Below are positions 54,701 to 63,094 of a stretch of DNA of 64,000 nt, piece by piece. A program made the position numbers and the translations under genes. The stretch is from Pedobacter jejuensis (lineage in GTDB: Bacteria; Bacteroidota; Bacteroidia; Sphingobacteriales; Sphingobacteriaceae): NCBI RefSeq assembly GCF_003725795.1, contig NZ_RBEE01000014.1, forward strand, positions 95,094 through 159,093. Reading direction: 5' to 3'. The notes under the pieces were generated by a model. The model saw only the letters and a program-made list of their open reading frames with translations, was not told where the DNA came from and made no database searches. Position 1 is the stretch's first letter; every line of letters starts with the position of its first letter.

Positions 54701-56713
54701 AGAAAAGCCTTTCCCATCAAAAAAACCAAGATTCCCCAAGAGGGCAATACAAGCGGACCGGAAGAAACTATAGTAAATTACGAGGTAATAAACGGCCTGG
54801 ACTTAGCCAACGTAATCTTACCTTTCCCATTTGGTGTTGCGAATCTGCCAGCGCTAAATGCCGAGCAAATTAAAGCCTTGGAGTTCGAAAAAAATAACCT
54901 GCAAAACACACTTGATGCACTTAAAGATTTGATGACGGCAGAAAGTGCTTACCAAATGGCTACAGGTAATTTTGAACGGGCAGCGGCAGTTATGCAATCT
55001 GTATCAATTGGAAACATCCCACCTGAGGTGGAAGTCATCAATACCGCCCGCAGTACACAAATGACATTCACCAACAGAATCGTGCTAACATTAGATGCCA
55101 CCCTTTCTACAAATCCTTGGTCAAATGTACAATCAAGTGCAAAATCGATAACAGAGCCTGCATTAAACCATTGGATTGGGGAATTATTAGGTAATCCTGC
55201 CGATATACGCTGCCTGGTAACGGCAAAAGATTCAGCCGATAATGTAATTAATGTCGCTGTAAGCTTGGAAGATTTAAATTTGCAACCCTTAGATTTTGTA
55301 TTGCTTATTCGCAATAAACTGGAAACTTCGGGTGCATCTGAGTTAGAAAGCCGAATACGCTATTCCTTTCTCAAATCGCAATCTTTGCCGGATAATACCT
55401 TAGTTACCATCTTATTTTCTGATAGTGGTAGTCCGAACGATTTGTCAAAGAAGTCCTTTGCCGAAATTTTACCATTTGCGAACTATATCCGTCAATTAAT
55501 TGGAAATGGCCGTCCACTTAACGCCATAGATTTTGTTTCTACAACAGTCACCGAAACTCAGCCAAACGATAATCCTACTAAGATTGACTTGACAGAACTT
55601 AAAAACAGAACCGCAGCCTTATATCAAAACTATTTAGAAGCAGCCATTCAAACCCTTCAAAATACCCTTAGTGCAATACAAATTAGCTTAACCGATACGA
55701 CACTTGAAAATTTAAGAGAAACACTGAAGGCAACGGCCGACGTTCATTTTAATTTCGCCTTTCCAAACATGGTATTTGATAAAAGTGCAGACGCTGCTAA
55801 GTTGCTTATCGAACAGGCAAAAACCGTTTTATTAAGATTAACTGAAGTGCAACAATCCTATTTAGCGCAAAACGCCAAATTAAATCCAACCGGAGAAGCC
55901 GAGCAGGAAAGCAAGAAGCTCATAAAAATGATTCAAATAATTTTGGGCGACAACTCTATGGTTATTCCAAAATTTAGTTTTAGCAACAAAGCAGAAATCG
56001 TAGCTGCAAATGCTTCATCAGATGAATTATTGACTTACGCTAAAAGTGCTGTAAACCCACCTGCAGGCGAAAGTGCAGGTTTGGGCATGAACTTACCGGT
56101 CGCAGAATTTCTACACAGCGCATCTTTAGTTCGTGAAAAAATGCATACGCTGGAAATGGTAACATTACTGCACAATAATTTTAATCAGAATGATTTAAAT
56201 GGAAAACCTTTGCAGCTTCCTTATAAAGAGAATGATAGCTGGCTTTCAGTCGAATTTCCTAAAAACACAGAACTGCTCAGCGACACGATTGCCTATGTTC
56301 ATTATGCACCGCAAGGATTTAACCCGAACAATGCTCAAAGTGGATTATTGTTTGACGAGTGGACAGAAACCATTCCTAATCGGGAGGAAGTGAGTGGAAT
56401 AACCTTCAATTATAATCAACCAAATAGTAGTCCACCGCAAGCAATTTTATTAGCAGTTAGCCCAAATGAAACCGGCAAATGGAATTGGAATGATTTAACC
56501 AATACGATATTAAACACTTTCCAACGGGCTAAAGAACGTGCAATTGAACCAGATGATGTAGACACCATGCCTAATTTGACAACCTTACTACCGGCTACCA
56601 TGGCCGAGTTTAGCGCAAGTCGCTTCACTAATATTTCCCTGGATTACTCCCTGAATTTATCTGAGAAATTCTTAAATGTTAAAAATCTGGAAACTAAAAT
56701 CAAATTACCATGA
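51800..56713 (+). CDS. 1637-residue protein of unknown function, coiled-coil N-terminus
   Basis: The first ATG is at 51800, 21 bp after the previous stop; an in-frame TTG at 51788 is less likely. Residues 1-80 are a charged coiled coil (LESMKEIKEIKAQRDKAADE). Then come blocks with conserved character: NLFPVRLETKYRKTLRGTQL with VRIYPDDISITTHEKMLTES, PDRFVLMGYRAGKEMLHLVG, YGEDFAWMADFEIAVAQGLG, LASIRVGNQPYGIIVTSDF (near 470), RVRRAKAILEGIRNGQTLEA, and AESAYQMATGNFERAAAVM preceding PPEVEVINTARSTQMTFTNR. A long helical region follows, and a C-terminal strand-rich domain. No enzyme motif, signal or membrane helix is seen. Last four bases overlap the next gene (ATGA). Confidence 0.85.
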   Translation: MGYLESMKEIKEIKAQRDKAADELYKLQLQYINLQRELKANPNEKHQEQLSALHAQIEKRSLDKKSITNTTNQVIERLYLKQQPEQLIEEWQDDIPINLFPVRLETKYRKTLRGTQLLVRIYPDDISITTHEKMLTESELTFGRKHWEILFKNSNDKELTNNAWKNLWSRFGSNRATWVAKSTKPTNWNQRADLSLPEALIFADAETKPDSWTKAPHTNVLPDRFVLMGYRAGKEMLHLVGNQIKDIVVVGPAPIIDENDPSFTRDDLENRIQYGEDFAWMADFEIAVAQGLGFMITQSDEDVKLGYDQLLVVGLKSSADEKDGKELFEALIDNHKYSEEGFALLKQGTPTNNTDNEDSGYQRQESLEDFILLAEQDHILFTPSDNFKEATDGQRLAEYFGVDYEVFQSVNNGNLTDHSEAIAMNTALHPGTLGYFVTSMLNGVLDEPDKELLRNHFINYVSGRGPLASIRVGNQPYGIIVTSDFNSWSYPSKRIEYSLSNLPDSSKVFYQKMYQILTYMAAKWKDKTDNLPHISKNGDAGATLLKILGLHPSSVELFQRKGYSYDYLENLEKFSINGKYFADTMMMAIHASSLNTLLKSWGYKTQKENGAKKTPPMLLEIIFQHYNTRLDKYNLVDAQPLSEEQKIKPYQDDIDLNYIDWLLANIDNETSLEKQDFGDKDKPSSLLLMMLKNGLLLETNHSIFKFLATKNINASELLQSRKFMNMSTSASVSPWEIYKAPVNKLINTEQSGATLFNHVHKALLDINITRNLKENKWALEILKDLPTARLQRAFIEHVDTLSYRLDSWQTALFDQRIVSHRNTASSIKERKTGLYLGSYGYLENVKMRNTRKKISENALPAGLIEGEDNLYLENENGGYVHAPSLNHATAAAILRNGYLTHANRDEADLLSVNLSSERVRRAKAILEGIRNGQTLEALLGYQFERGLHDWSTKKVNPVILNQLKPDFRKAFPIKKTKIPQEGNTSGPEETIVNYEVINGLDLANVILPFPFGVANLPALNAEQIKALEFEKNNLQNTLDALKDLMTAESAYQMATGNFERAAAVMQSVSIGNIPPEVEVINTARSTQMTFTNRIVLTLDATLSTNPWSNVQSSAKSITEPALNHWIGELLGNPADIRCLVTAKDSADNVINVAVSLEDLNLQPLDFVLLIRNKLETSGASELESRIRYSFLKSQSLPDNTLVTILFSDSGSPNDLSKKSFAEILPFANYIRQLIGNGRPLNAIDFVSTTVTETQPNDNPTKIDLTELKNRTAALYQNYLEAAIQTLQNTLSAIQISLTDTTLENLRETLKATADVHFNFAFPNMVFDKSADAAKLLIEQAKTVLLRLTEVQQSYLAQNAKLNPTGEAEQESKKLIKMIQIILGDNSMVIPKFSFSNKAEIVAANASSDELLTYAKSAVNPPAGESAGLGMNLPVAEFLHSASLVREKMHTLEMVTLLHNNFNQNDLNGKPLQLPYKENDSWLSVEFPKNTELLSDTIAYVHYAPQGFNPNNAQSGLLFDEWTETIPNREEVSGITFNYNQPNSSPPQAILLAVSPNETGKWNWNDLTNTILNTFQRAKERAIEPDDVDTMPNLTTLLPATMAEFSASRFTNISLDYSLNLSEKFLNVKNLETKIKLP

Positions 56714-58482
56714 TTCAACTCACCGACCAAATTAAACAATTCTCGCCTGATGTGTTAGTTAAGGATTACAGGATTTCATCCATTACTGCCTATAACCGAC
56801 TTGAACCAAGGCCAAGAACGGAAAATTTTAATGAAAGCTTAAAAGCTGCTGTGCATGATGGGTTGTGGTTTTTAACCAGGCAGTGGCAAATGGGTGAGTT
56901 TGAAAGTGAAGATGCGGGCTCTGCAATAGATGCCAGACTAATTACTAAACAACTCCACATTGATAGAATGGCGCTTCAGCAAAACCCAACCAAGCTGTAT
57001 AGTGATGAGCTTCCGATGGAAGCTCAGGTTGAAAGGGAGCAAGTTCCATTTAGTTTAGCCTTGAAAATTCAGGTATCTCAATATTTTATAAGCTTACATA
57101 CTCCAACTCAAAAATCAACATATTATCCCAAATATGTAACTACGTATCCTCTAACAGAAGATAATAACCCTGACTTTACCAACCAGGAAAGCAGTAAACA
57201 GTTACTAAATAGTACCATAAAACGTTCTATTAATGGTGAACTTTTACTGGCTGATATTCTTGATGGAAGTTTTAGTAGCAAAGTTGGCATATCTAATGTA
57301 GACCAAGCAGCGATGGATATCCTTATTTCAAATTTTAAAGGTTGGTATCAACGAATTTATACCCAACCCGAAAATAATATGGAGAAAACTTGGGATGGAC
57401 AAAAACTAAGTTATGGCTTCACAACGGCTGCACCTAGGGCAGATGGTACTCATTTGGTCTTAGAAAGTCCTGAATACCATAATGGAAATTTGGATTGGTA
57501 TAACTTTGATGTAAACCTGGAGCAAAACGAATTAAAGTTAGAGCAAGCTGATTATGAACCAAGTTTAACAACAGAAAGCGCCATTTCATTTATTCCGACT
57601 GCCACCACTTTCAAAGGTATGCCAAACCAACGTTTTTGGGAAATGGAAGACCGCACAATCAACTTTGGAGACATAAACGCTAAAACAACCGACCAACTTC
57701 TGCTGCTATTTGCCGAGTTTGGTTTGGTATATGGCAACGACTGGTTTGCAATTCCGTATCGGATGAAAACAAATACCTTATGCGAAATTGATGGCTTTGT
57801 CGTAAAAGACGTATTCGGCGACCGCACCTTAATTCAGGCAGCTGATGCAGGATTAGACCAGCAATGGCAGCGCTGGAGCATGTTTAATCTGAGCAACAAA
57901 GATCATATAGGAAGTTATAATAATCAATTTTTTCTGCCTTCTACATTGGCCAATTCCCTACAAAGCGCACCTTTAGAAAAGGTGAACTTTATACGCGATG
58001 AAATGGCGAATATGGTGTGGGGAATTGAAGAAATTATTCCTGATGGAACGGGTATTGGTATAAGCGGACACGATGCTGCAAAAAAGGACAATGTTTTACC
58101 GGAGCCTCTACCCCAATCTGATGCCTTAATTCATTACAAGCTGGGCAACTTCGTACCCGAAAACTGGATTCCTTTTCTTCCAGCGCAACTACCTGGAAGC
58201 CACCAAGATATTCATTTTCAAAGAGCTTCCCTGCCAAAATTCGGTTTACCTCAAATCGATACCGTTAAGGCTAAAGGAATTATTTTAACAGAACAGATTG
58301 CCCCATACTTTATTAATGAGGAAGAAATCCCCTACTCTGGTACCATAATTAGTCGGGCCTGGCAAAGAACAAGATGGTACAATGGCAAAACCTACAATTG
58401 GATTGGAAGGTACAGACAAACAGGAAGAGGAGAAGGAAGTAGTAAGTTGGCTTTTGACCAAATCGTTAATGCTAAAGCTTAG
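56710..58482 (+). CDS. 590-residue protein of unknown function, last gene of giant cluster
   Basis: It starts within the ATGA overlap of the previous stop, showing translational coupling. A strongly conserved-looking block near the N-terminus, LWFLTRQWQMGEFESEDAGS (about 52-71), is preceded by SSITAYNRLEPRPRTENFNE. Later blocks are FTTAAPRADGTHLVLESPEY, NQRFWEMEDRTINFGDI, LLLLFAEFGLVYGNDWFAIP, IISRAWQRTRWYNGKTYNW. It is predicted soluble with no signal peptide. I recognise the LTRQWQxGEFxxEDAGS type of sequence as recurring in uncharacterised bacterial proteins but know no function. The next gene is convergent (AraC). Confidence 0.85.
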   Translation: MIQLTDQIKQFSPDVLVKDYRISSITAYNRLEPRPRTENFNESLKAAVHDGLWFLTRQWQMGEFESEDAGSAIDARLITKQLHIDRMALQQNPTKLYSDELPMEAQVEREQVPFSLALKIQVSQYFISLHTPTQKSTYYPKYVTTYPLTEDNNPDFTNQESSKQLLNSTIKRSINGELLLADILDGSFSSKVGISNVDQAAMDILISNFKGWYQRIYTQPENNMEKTWDGQKLSYGFTTAAPRADGTHLVLESPEYHNGNLDWYNFDVNLEQNELKLEQADYEPSLTTESAISFIPTATTFKGMPNQRFWEMEDRTINFGDINAKTTDQLLLLFAEFGLVYGNDWFAIPYRMKTNTLCEIDGFVVKDVFGDRTLIQAADAGLDQQWQRWSMFNLSNKDHIGSYNNQFFLPSTLANSLQSAPLEKVNFIRDEMANMVWGIEEIIPDGTGIGISGHDAAKKDNVLPEPLPQSDALIHYKLGNFVPENWIPFLPAQLPGSHQDIHFQRASLPKFGLPQIDTVKAKGIILTEQIAPYFINEEEIPYSGTIISRAWQRTRWYNGKTYNWIGRYRQTGRGEGSSKLAFDQIVNAKA

Positions 58483-58729
58483 GCTTAAAATGATAAAAAA
58501 CCAGGAACTGAACCTTTCCAAATCATATAAACTATGAATTGGTTGTATTTTATAGCCCAGGCAGTGTTACTGTAGGCTTGATGAGCATGCAGCGATAAAC
58601 CGACTTTTATTTGCCCATAATAGATAACCTTTTTTGCTACTGAATGCCGTTTTCTGTATTTTCAAAAATTGAGCTAAAAGAACTAAATCATTTCAGCCGG
58701 TTGTTTGAAAATTAGAACCAATATTAACG

Positions 58730-59557
58730 CTAAGTTAACCTTGCCCTAAAGTCAGTGGGCGTTAGCCCAAACAGCTTCTTAACGTACCGTGTAAAAAATG
58801 AAGTACTGCTGAAACACATTTCATCGGCTATCTCGGAGATGTTAAGATTTGTGTTTTGTAGCAGCAAAATAATCCTTTCTTTTGCATGGCTATGTATCCA
58901 ATCAGAAGCAGTACGATCTGAATGAATTTTGCATAGGTAGTTTAAGTATTTCGGCGTAATATTCAGTTCATTGGCGTAAAACTGCACTTCCCTTTTGGTA
59001 AGACAATGTTGCTGTAGTAGTTTAATGAACCGTTCATATAGCGTTCCGGTTTGCAAACTGTGACGGCGACGTTCGTATTCATTAGCAAAGCTATGCCACA
59101 TTTCGAGGATAAACAGACGCATCTGTAATTTAAGCGCCTCTTCATAAAAGCGATGTTCGGATTCCTGGAAACGAAGAATTAGCCATTTAAAATTGTTAAG
59201 TATCTTTTCTTTTTCCGCCTTTGAGTTGATGTCTTTAACAGGAAATACTCTGGAGTGGAGCTGGGCATTGATGCTCCAACCCTGATCAGGAACATTATCT
59301 ATCAAAAAATCTTTTTCTACCAATAAAACAGTCGACTTAAAATCTTTCGACACTTCTACCAAATTCCATTTGCTTTCGGCAAACCAAAATAAAAACTGAC
59401 CAGATGCACAGGTCATGTGCTCTTCATTGAAAACAAAATCCAGCTTTCCACTATGGCAGTACAAGTGGACATGGTATTTTTTTAAAAGTCTTTCGGTTGC
59501 ATCATCAACACTTTCAAGGGATAATGATAATACTCTTGGCTCGGGCGTTTCAATCAT
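58730..59557 (-). CDS. AraC-family transcriptional regulator
   Basis: The 275-residue protein has an N-terminal ligand-type domain (to about 170, including HVHLYCHSGKLDFVFNEEHM) and a C-terminal double helix-turn-helix with LTKREVQFYANELNITPKYL, and NISEIADEMCFSSTSFFTRY followed by VKKLFGLTPTDFRA. Its start is 103 bp from the divergent acetyltransferase gene, so it probably regulates that operon. The intergenic region has an imperfect 17-bp palindrome (TGGCGCCATTAGTGCCA, near 59602-59618) as a possible binding site. Confidence 0.9.
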   Translation of the reverse strand: MIETPEPRVLSLSLESVDDATERLLKKYHVHLYCHSGKLDFVFNEEHMTCASGQFLFWFAESKWNLVEVSKDFKSTVLLVEKDFLIDNVPDQGWSINAQLHSRVFPVKDINSKAEKEKILNNFKWLILRFQESEHRFYEEALKLQMRLFILEMWHSFANEYERRRHSLQTGTLYERFIKLLQQHCLTKREVQFYANELNITPKYLNYLCKIHSDRTASDWIHSHAKERIILLLQNTNLNISEIADEMCFSSTSFFTRYVKKLFGLTPTDFRARLT

Positions 59558-59660
59558 TTAATAGAATTTGAAAACTAAATTAGGTAATATTTGACATTTT
59601 TGGCGCCATTAGTGCCATAAATCAGAACTAAATTGGTCGGAAATTTGGTGCTTTGATAAT

Positions 59661-60227
59661 ATGAATAATTCAGATAATTCAGTATTCGATGATTTAAGAA
59701 ATGGTGAGGCGATAACCTCTACCCATCCAGGGAGAGCGGAGCTCAGAAAATCAGCATATGAAACAATTCAATTGCTACTGCAGATGAATAGTAGCGCCGA
59801 TCCGCTTACCATTATAAAATTTCTTGGTCAAATTACCGGACAAAAGATTGATGAAACGGTAGCCGTTTTTCCGCCATTGTACATAAATTATGGCAGACAT
59901 CTAAGTATCGGAAAAAATGTTTTTATCAACTTCGACTGTACTTTTTTGACTTTGGGTGGAATCGTGATTGAAGACAATGTACTTATCGGCCCTAAAGTAA
60001 GTTTACTTTCTGAAGGTCATCCACTGGCACCAACAGAAAGAAGTGCATTAGTGCCAGGTAAAATCCATATTAAAAAAAATGCCTGGATAGGTGCAAATGC
60101 AATCATTTTGCCAGGAGTTACGATTGGAGAAAATGCTGTGGTTGCTGCAGGTGCGGTGGTATCAAAAAATGTTGATGATAACACCGTTGTGGCTGGGATA
60201 CCTGCCAAATTTGTTAAACAGATTTAA
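59661..60227 (+). CDS. Left-handed beta-helix acetyltransferase (maltose/galactoside acetyltransferase-like)
   Basis: The 188-residue protein has an N-terminal helical segment (AYETIQLLLQMNSSADPLTI) and hexapeptide repeats from about residue 75 (LSIGKNVFINFDCTFLTLGG, IVIEDNVLIGPKVSLLSEGH). H119 in SEGHPL matches the catalytic histidine site of the family, and the C-terminal coils are WIGANAIILPGVTIGENAVV and AGIPAKFVKQ. It transfers acetyl groups from acetyl-CoA to a small hydroxylated acceptor; the acceptor is unknown. Its stop overlaps the ATG of the cupin gene (TAATG). Confidence 0.9.
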   Translation: MNNSDNSVFDDLRNGEAITSTHPGRAELRKSAYETIQLLLQMNSSADPLTIIKFLGQITGQKIDETVAVFPPLYINYGRHLSIGKNVFINFDCTFLTLGGIVIEDNVLIGPKVSLLSEGHPLAPTERSALVPGKIHIKKNAWIGANAIILPGVTIGENAVVAAGAVVSKNVDDNTVVAGIPAKFVKQI

Positions 60228-60757
60228 TGCAGTTGATAATGAGAAAAATTGCAATAATTGCCACAATAGCCTTATTTAGTGCGCTACAGTTGAAAGCACA
60301 AACAAAAGTTGAAAAAATTGAAAATAAAATGAATACTAAAGTTCCAAAAATAAGCGATTTCCCAACGGGAGAAGAAAATACCGGCTTTGCAAAATATTTT
60401 ACAGGCAAATCGTATCTGGCTCCTTTAACCAATAATAAAGACCTTAATGTGCCATTGGCAAATGTAACCTTCGAGCCAGGCTGTAGAAACAATTGGCACA
60501 GCCATACTGGCGGTCAGCTGCTAATCGTAGTTGGTGGCGAAGGACTTTACCAAGAGCGGGGAAAATCAGCAAGACATCTAAAGGCTGGAGACATTGTGGA
60601 AATTGCACCAAACATAGAACATTGGCATGGCGCCACAAGCAACAGTTGGTTTTCTCACCTAGCCACCAATGGCAGCCCTTTATCAAATGAAAATAAATGG
60701 CTTGAGGCAGTTAGCGATGAAGAATACAATAACGCACACAAACAGATCAATAAATAA
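60227..60757 (+). CDS. Secreted cupin-domain protein
   Basis: The ATG at 60227 overlaps the upstream stop; 176 residues, or 172 from ATG 60239. The signal peptide ends near LKAQ. A single cupin domain carries the metal-site motifs WHSHTGGQLLIVVGGEG (with E absent in the first motif's usual place) and GDIVEIAPNIEHWHGA, plus EPGCRNN before. This cupin type often accompanies carboxymuconolactone-decarboxylase proteins, as here. Reaction unknown. Confidence 0.88.
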   Translation: MQLIMRKIAIIATIALFSALQLKAQTKVEKIENKMNTKVPKISDFPTGEENTGFAKYFTGKSYLAPLTNNKDLNVPLANVTFEPGCRNNWHSHTGGQLLIVVGGEGLYQERGKSARHLKAGDIVEIAPNIEHWHGATSNSWFSHLATNGSPLSNENKWLEAVSDEEYNNAHKQINK

Positions 60758-61804
60758 TGAAAAGAATTAGCTGGAAGGTTGGATTGCTATTTTTAATTAC
60801 CAACACACTTATCTCCACCATTAGCGCACAAAATATGTCAGTTTTAACTCAACAGGAAAAAAGCCTTGCCAGCATTTCTGCTGCAACGGCAACAGGTAAA
60901 TTAGACTTGCTTAAAATTCAACTAGCAACTGGCCTGGACAATGGCTTGACAGTTAATGAAATTAAGGAAACACTCACTCAACTGTACGCACTGTGGCTTC
61001 CCAAGAAGTTTAAATGCTATAAACACTTTTTCTGATTTATTAGCTGAGCGTAAAGCGAAAAACATTTCCGATACCGAAGGACAGAAAATTATCGAGAACA
61101 CCGTTAAGGATAAATATGAACAGGGTCGTAAAACCTTGGAAGAATTAACCAAAACACCTCAAACCAAGCCAGCACCCGGTTTTGGAGAATTTGCTCCGCG
61201 TATTGATGCTTTTCTAAAAGAACACCTGTTTGCAGATATTTTTGCGAGTAAGGTACTCGATCTTCGAAAAAGAGAACTGATTACAATCGCCGCACTGGCA
61301 TCCATGGAAGGCGTAGAAAGCCAACTACAATCCCATATTAAAATGGGCAAAAATACAGGCATTTCAGATGCCGAATTGAAGGAAGTGAGCATCATCATCC
61401 AGCAAATCGTCAGTACGACACAGGCTAATACGTTACTTAGAAATATCGCTCAGCCCATTCTTCCTATTATCAAACCCGATATGATGATTCGTATTTCAGA
61501 AATAGAAATTGTTCCTGAACATCTAGAAGCATACAAATCTATTTTAAAGGAAGAATCTGGTGCTTCCATAGCTAAAGAACCAGGCGTGATTGCTATTTTC
61601 CCAATGTTTCAAAAAGAATACCCTACACAGGTAAGGATTGTAGAGATTTATGCAAACAAAGCCGCTTATGAGCAACATTTACAAACACCTCATTTTAAAG
61701 AATACAAAACTTCTACTTTAAAAATGGTGAAAGACTTAAAATTGATAGATATGGAAAGTCTGGATAAAGAAACTATGCGGTCGATATTCCGGAAATTGGA
61801 ATAA
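60757..61804 (+). pseudogene. Carboxymuconolactone-decarboxylase-like protein with C-terminal ABM domain, frameshifted
   Basis: Frame 1 starts at 60757 (its ATG overlaps the cupin stop) and encodes a signal peptide (to about SAQ) and the CMD domain start, KLQLATGLDNGLT-like (LKIQLATGLDNGLTVNEIKE), up to TQLYA. At 60990/60991 the reading frame moves to frame 2, which continues CGFPRSLNAINTFSDLLAER, a second CMD unit (VLDLRKRELITIAALASMEG) and an antibiotic-biosynthesis-monooxygenase-type C-terminus (MMIRISEIEIVPEHLEAYKS). Family members read LYAY-GFPRSLN here, so a loss of two bases (TA) within GCA(TA)CTGT explains the break. As sequenced no full-length protein is made, unless it is an assembly error. 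Confidence 0.85.
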
Positions 61805-61840
61805 ATCTGACTATTATGCCCTCAGACCCTTCCCTTTCTG

Positions 61841-62449
61841 CTAATGAGTAATTTTAATTATAAAATAAAAAATTGGAGTAAAGATAACTGCAGCAATAAT
61901 CAGTGGTTTCCAGATAGGTTTTGCTCTATATTTTTTTTCCACGCCGATGTCACGTTTCCAAAACGCCTCATACATAATCCATATGCCTAAAGAATTGACG
62001 ACGAAAGGTCCAATCAATCCAATATTGAAATCTATGTATGATAAGACTATTAATGCAATCGCAGTATATAAAAAACCAAAAATTATAACCTGCCAACCTT
62101 TTCTTCCAGCAAAATTGCAATTTGATGCCAGCATAAATGAGCCGAAAAAAACAGAGAAAAGAATCGAAAATACATATATTGCCGATTGTGAATAGTATTC
62201 AGGAGCTTCTGGATCTTCTACGACATTGCTTCTCCAATGATGTATCGTTTCCTTTTTTTTATTCTCTTTTTGCAATACGAGCTCTTTTTCTATCCTTTCC
62301 AATGTATCTACAGGCAATTCAACGTTTCTATCTTGCAAAATATTGAAGGCACATCTAACAGCGTCCTCAGTATGTCTGCCTACATGGTCAATATAGTAAA
62401 CGAGTTGAGCATCAGTTTTAGCATTTAATTTGGTTTTTAATACGCTCAT
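61841..62449 (-). CDS. Membrane protein of unknown function
   Basis: The 202-residue protein has a soluble N-terminal part (about 1-75, with LVYYIDHVGRHTEDAVRCAF) and three or four hydrophobic helices (about 83-107, 115-135, 140-160 and 182-200). The start ATG at 62449 is clean. I do not recognise the family. It stands alone and faces the preceding operon. Confidence 0.7.
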   Translation of the reverse strand: MSVLKTKLNAKTDAQLVYYIDHVGRHTEDAVRCAFNILQDRNVELPVDTLERIEKELVLQKENKKKETIHHWRSNVVEDPEAPEYYSQSAIYVFSILFSVFFGSFMLASNCNFAGRKGWQVIIFGFLYTAIALIVLSYIDFNIGLIGPFVVNSLGIWIMYEAFWKRDIGVEKKYRAKPIWKPLIIAAVIFTPIFYFIIKITH

Positions 62450-63094
62450 CTTTTATGTTAAATACTAAATATCGATAATACTTTACGAAGATAATTATTT
62501 TCAGACGAACTGGTCAATCGGCTAAATTAATTTGCTATGCAGCAATTCGCTTCATTTTCATTGGATAACAATTATTGTAAGTGCGTTTAGAATTTATAGT
62601 TTGGAAAAAATCTATTAGCAAACGACTTTATATCTACCCTTAAGCTCGATTTAATCCCCCTCTCTGCCGCACACCTTTCGCTTATGCATTTAAGCCTATA
62701 AAGACCATCGAAAATACCAATTTCAACGAATCAATTGGCTTTTATAAAATGAGAAACTGGTTTCACTTTAGCTTGGTAATTTTAATCCACACGCTTGAAC
62801 CTACATACACCAGGCAGATACATATCCCTACAATGTTACAATATTTACTTAGTAATTTTTTAGAATTTGTAATTACTTCTCCTAGTAATGTCTTGATTAT
62901 TGCAATTTATTCACACGTGGCACGCGTGCGCCAGCGAGGGCTCGTTCCACTTGTCGGCGAACAGCAGCTATTAGTTCTAACCCTTTAAATGATTTAGGGT
63001 TCGAATTATCATTGTTAATTATTCAAACCAGAGGTACTTTATCTTTAGTGTTAGAGTGGTATCCATTACATCTTCTATATTTCATACATAATGG
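62450..63094. other. Gene-poor gap with a GC-rich patch
   Basis: No supported gene. A 79-codon frame at 62749-62988 has no coding character. At 62912-62970 lies a GC-rich patch (TGGCACGCGTGCGCCA is a near-palindrome) very unlike the AT-rich surroundings. At 62731-62765 lies one copy of an imperfect repeat also seen at 63932-63970. Confidence 0.45.

Noticed and set aside
45111..58482. A contractile injection system or prophage as the explanation for the giant-protein cluster.
   Set aside because: No sheath, tube, baseplate, spike, ATPase, terminase, portal or integrase homologue is visible in or around the cluster; the four proteins are not recognisable as such.
58483..58729. A terminator after the giant-protein cluster.
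   Set aside because: No stem with a following T-run could be found in this 247-bp gap.
60980..61000. Programmed ribosomal frameshift in the CMD-ABM gene.
   Set aside because: There is no slippery heptamer (GCACTGTGG) or downstream pseudoknot, and the missing two bases restore a family motif exactly; a simple deletion explains it better.
62749..62988. A 79-codon plus-strand open frame.
   Set aside because: It has no ribosome-binding site, spans the GC-rich patch and shows no protein-like conservation pattern.
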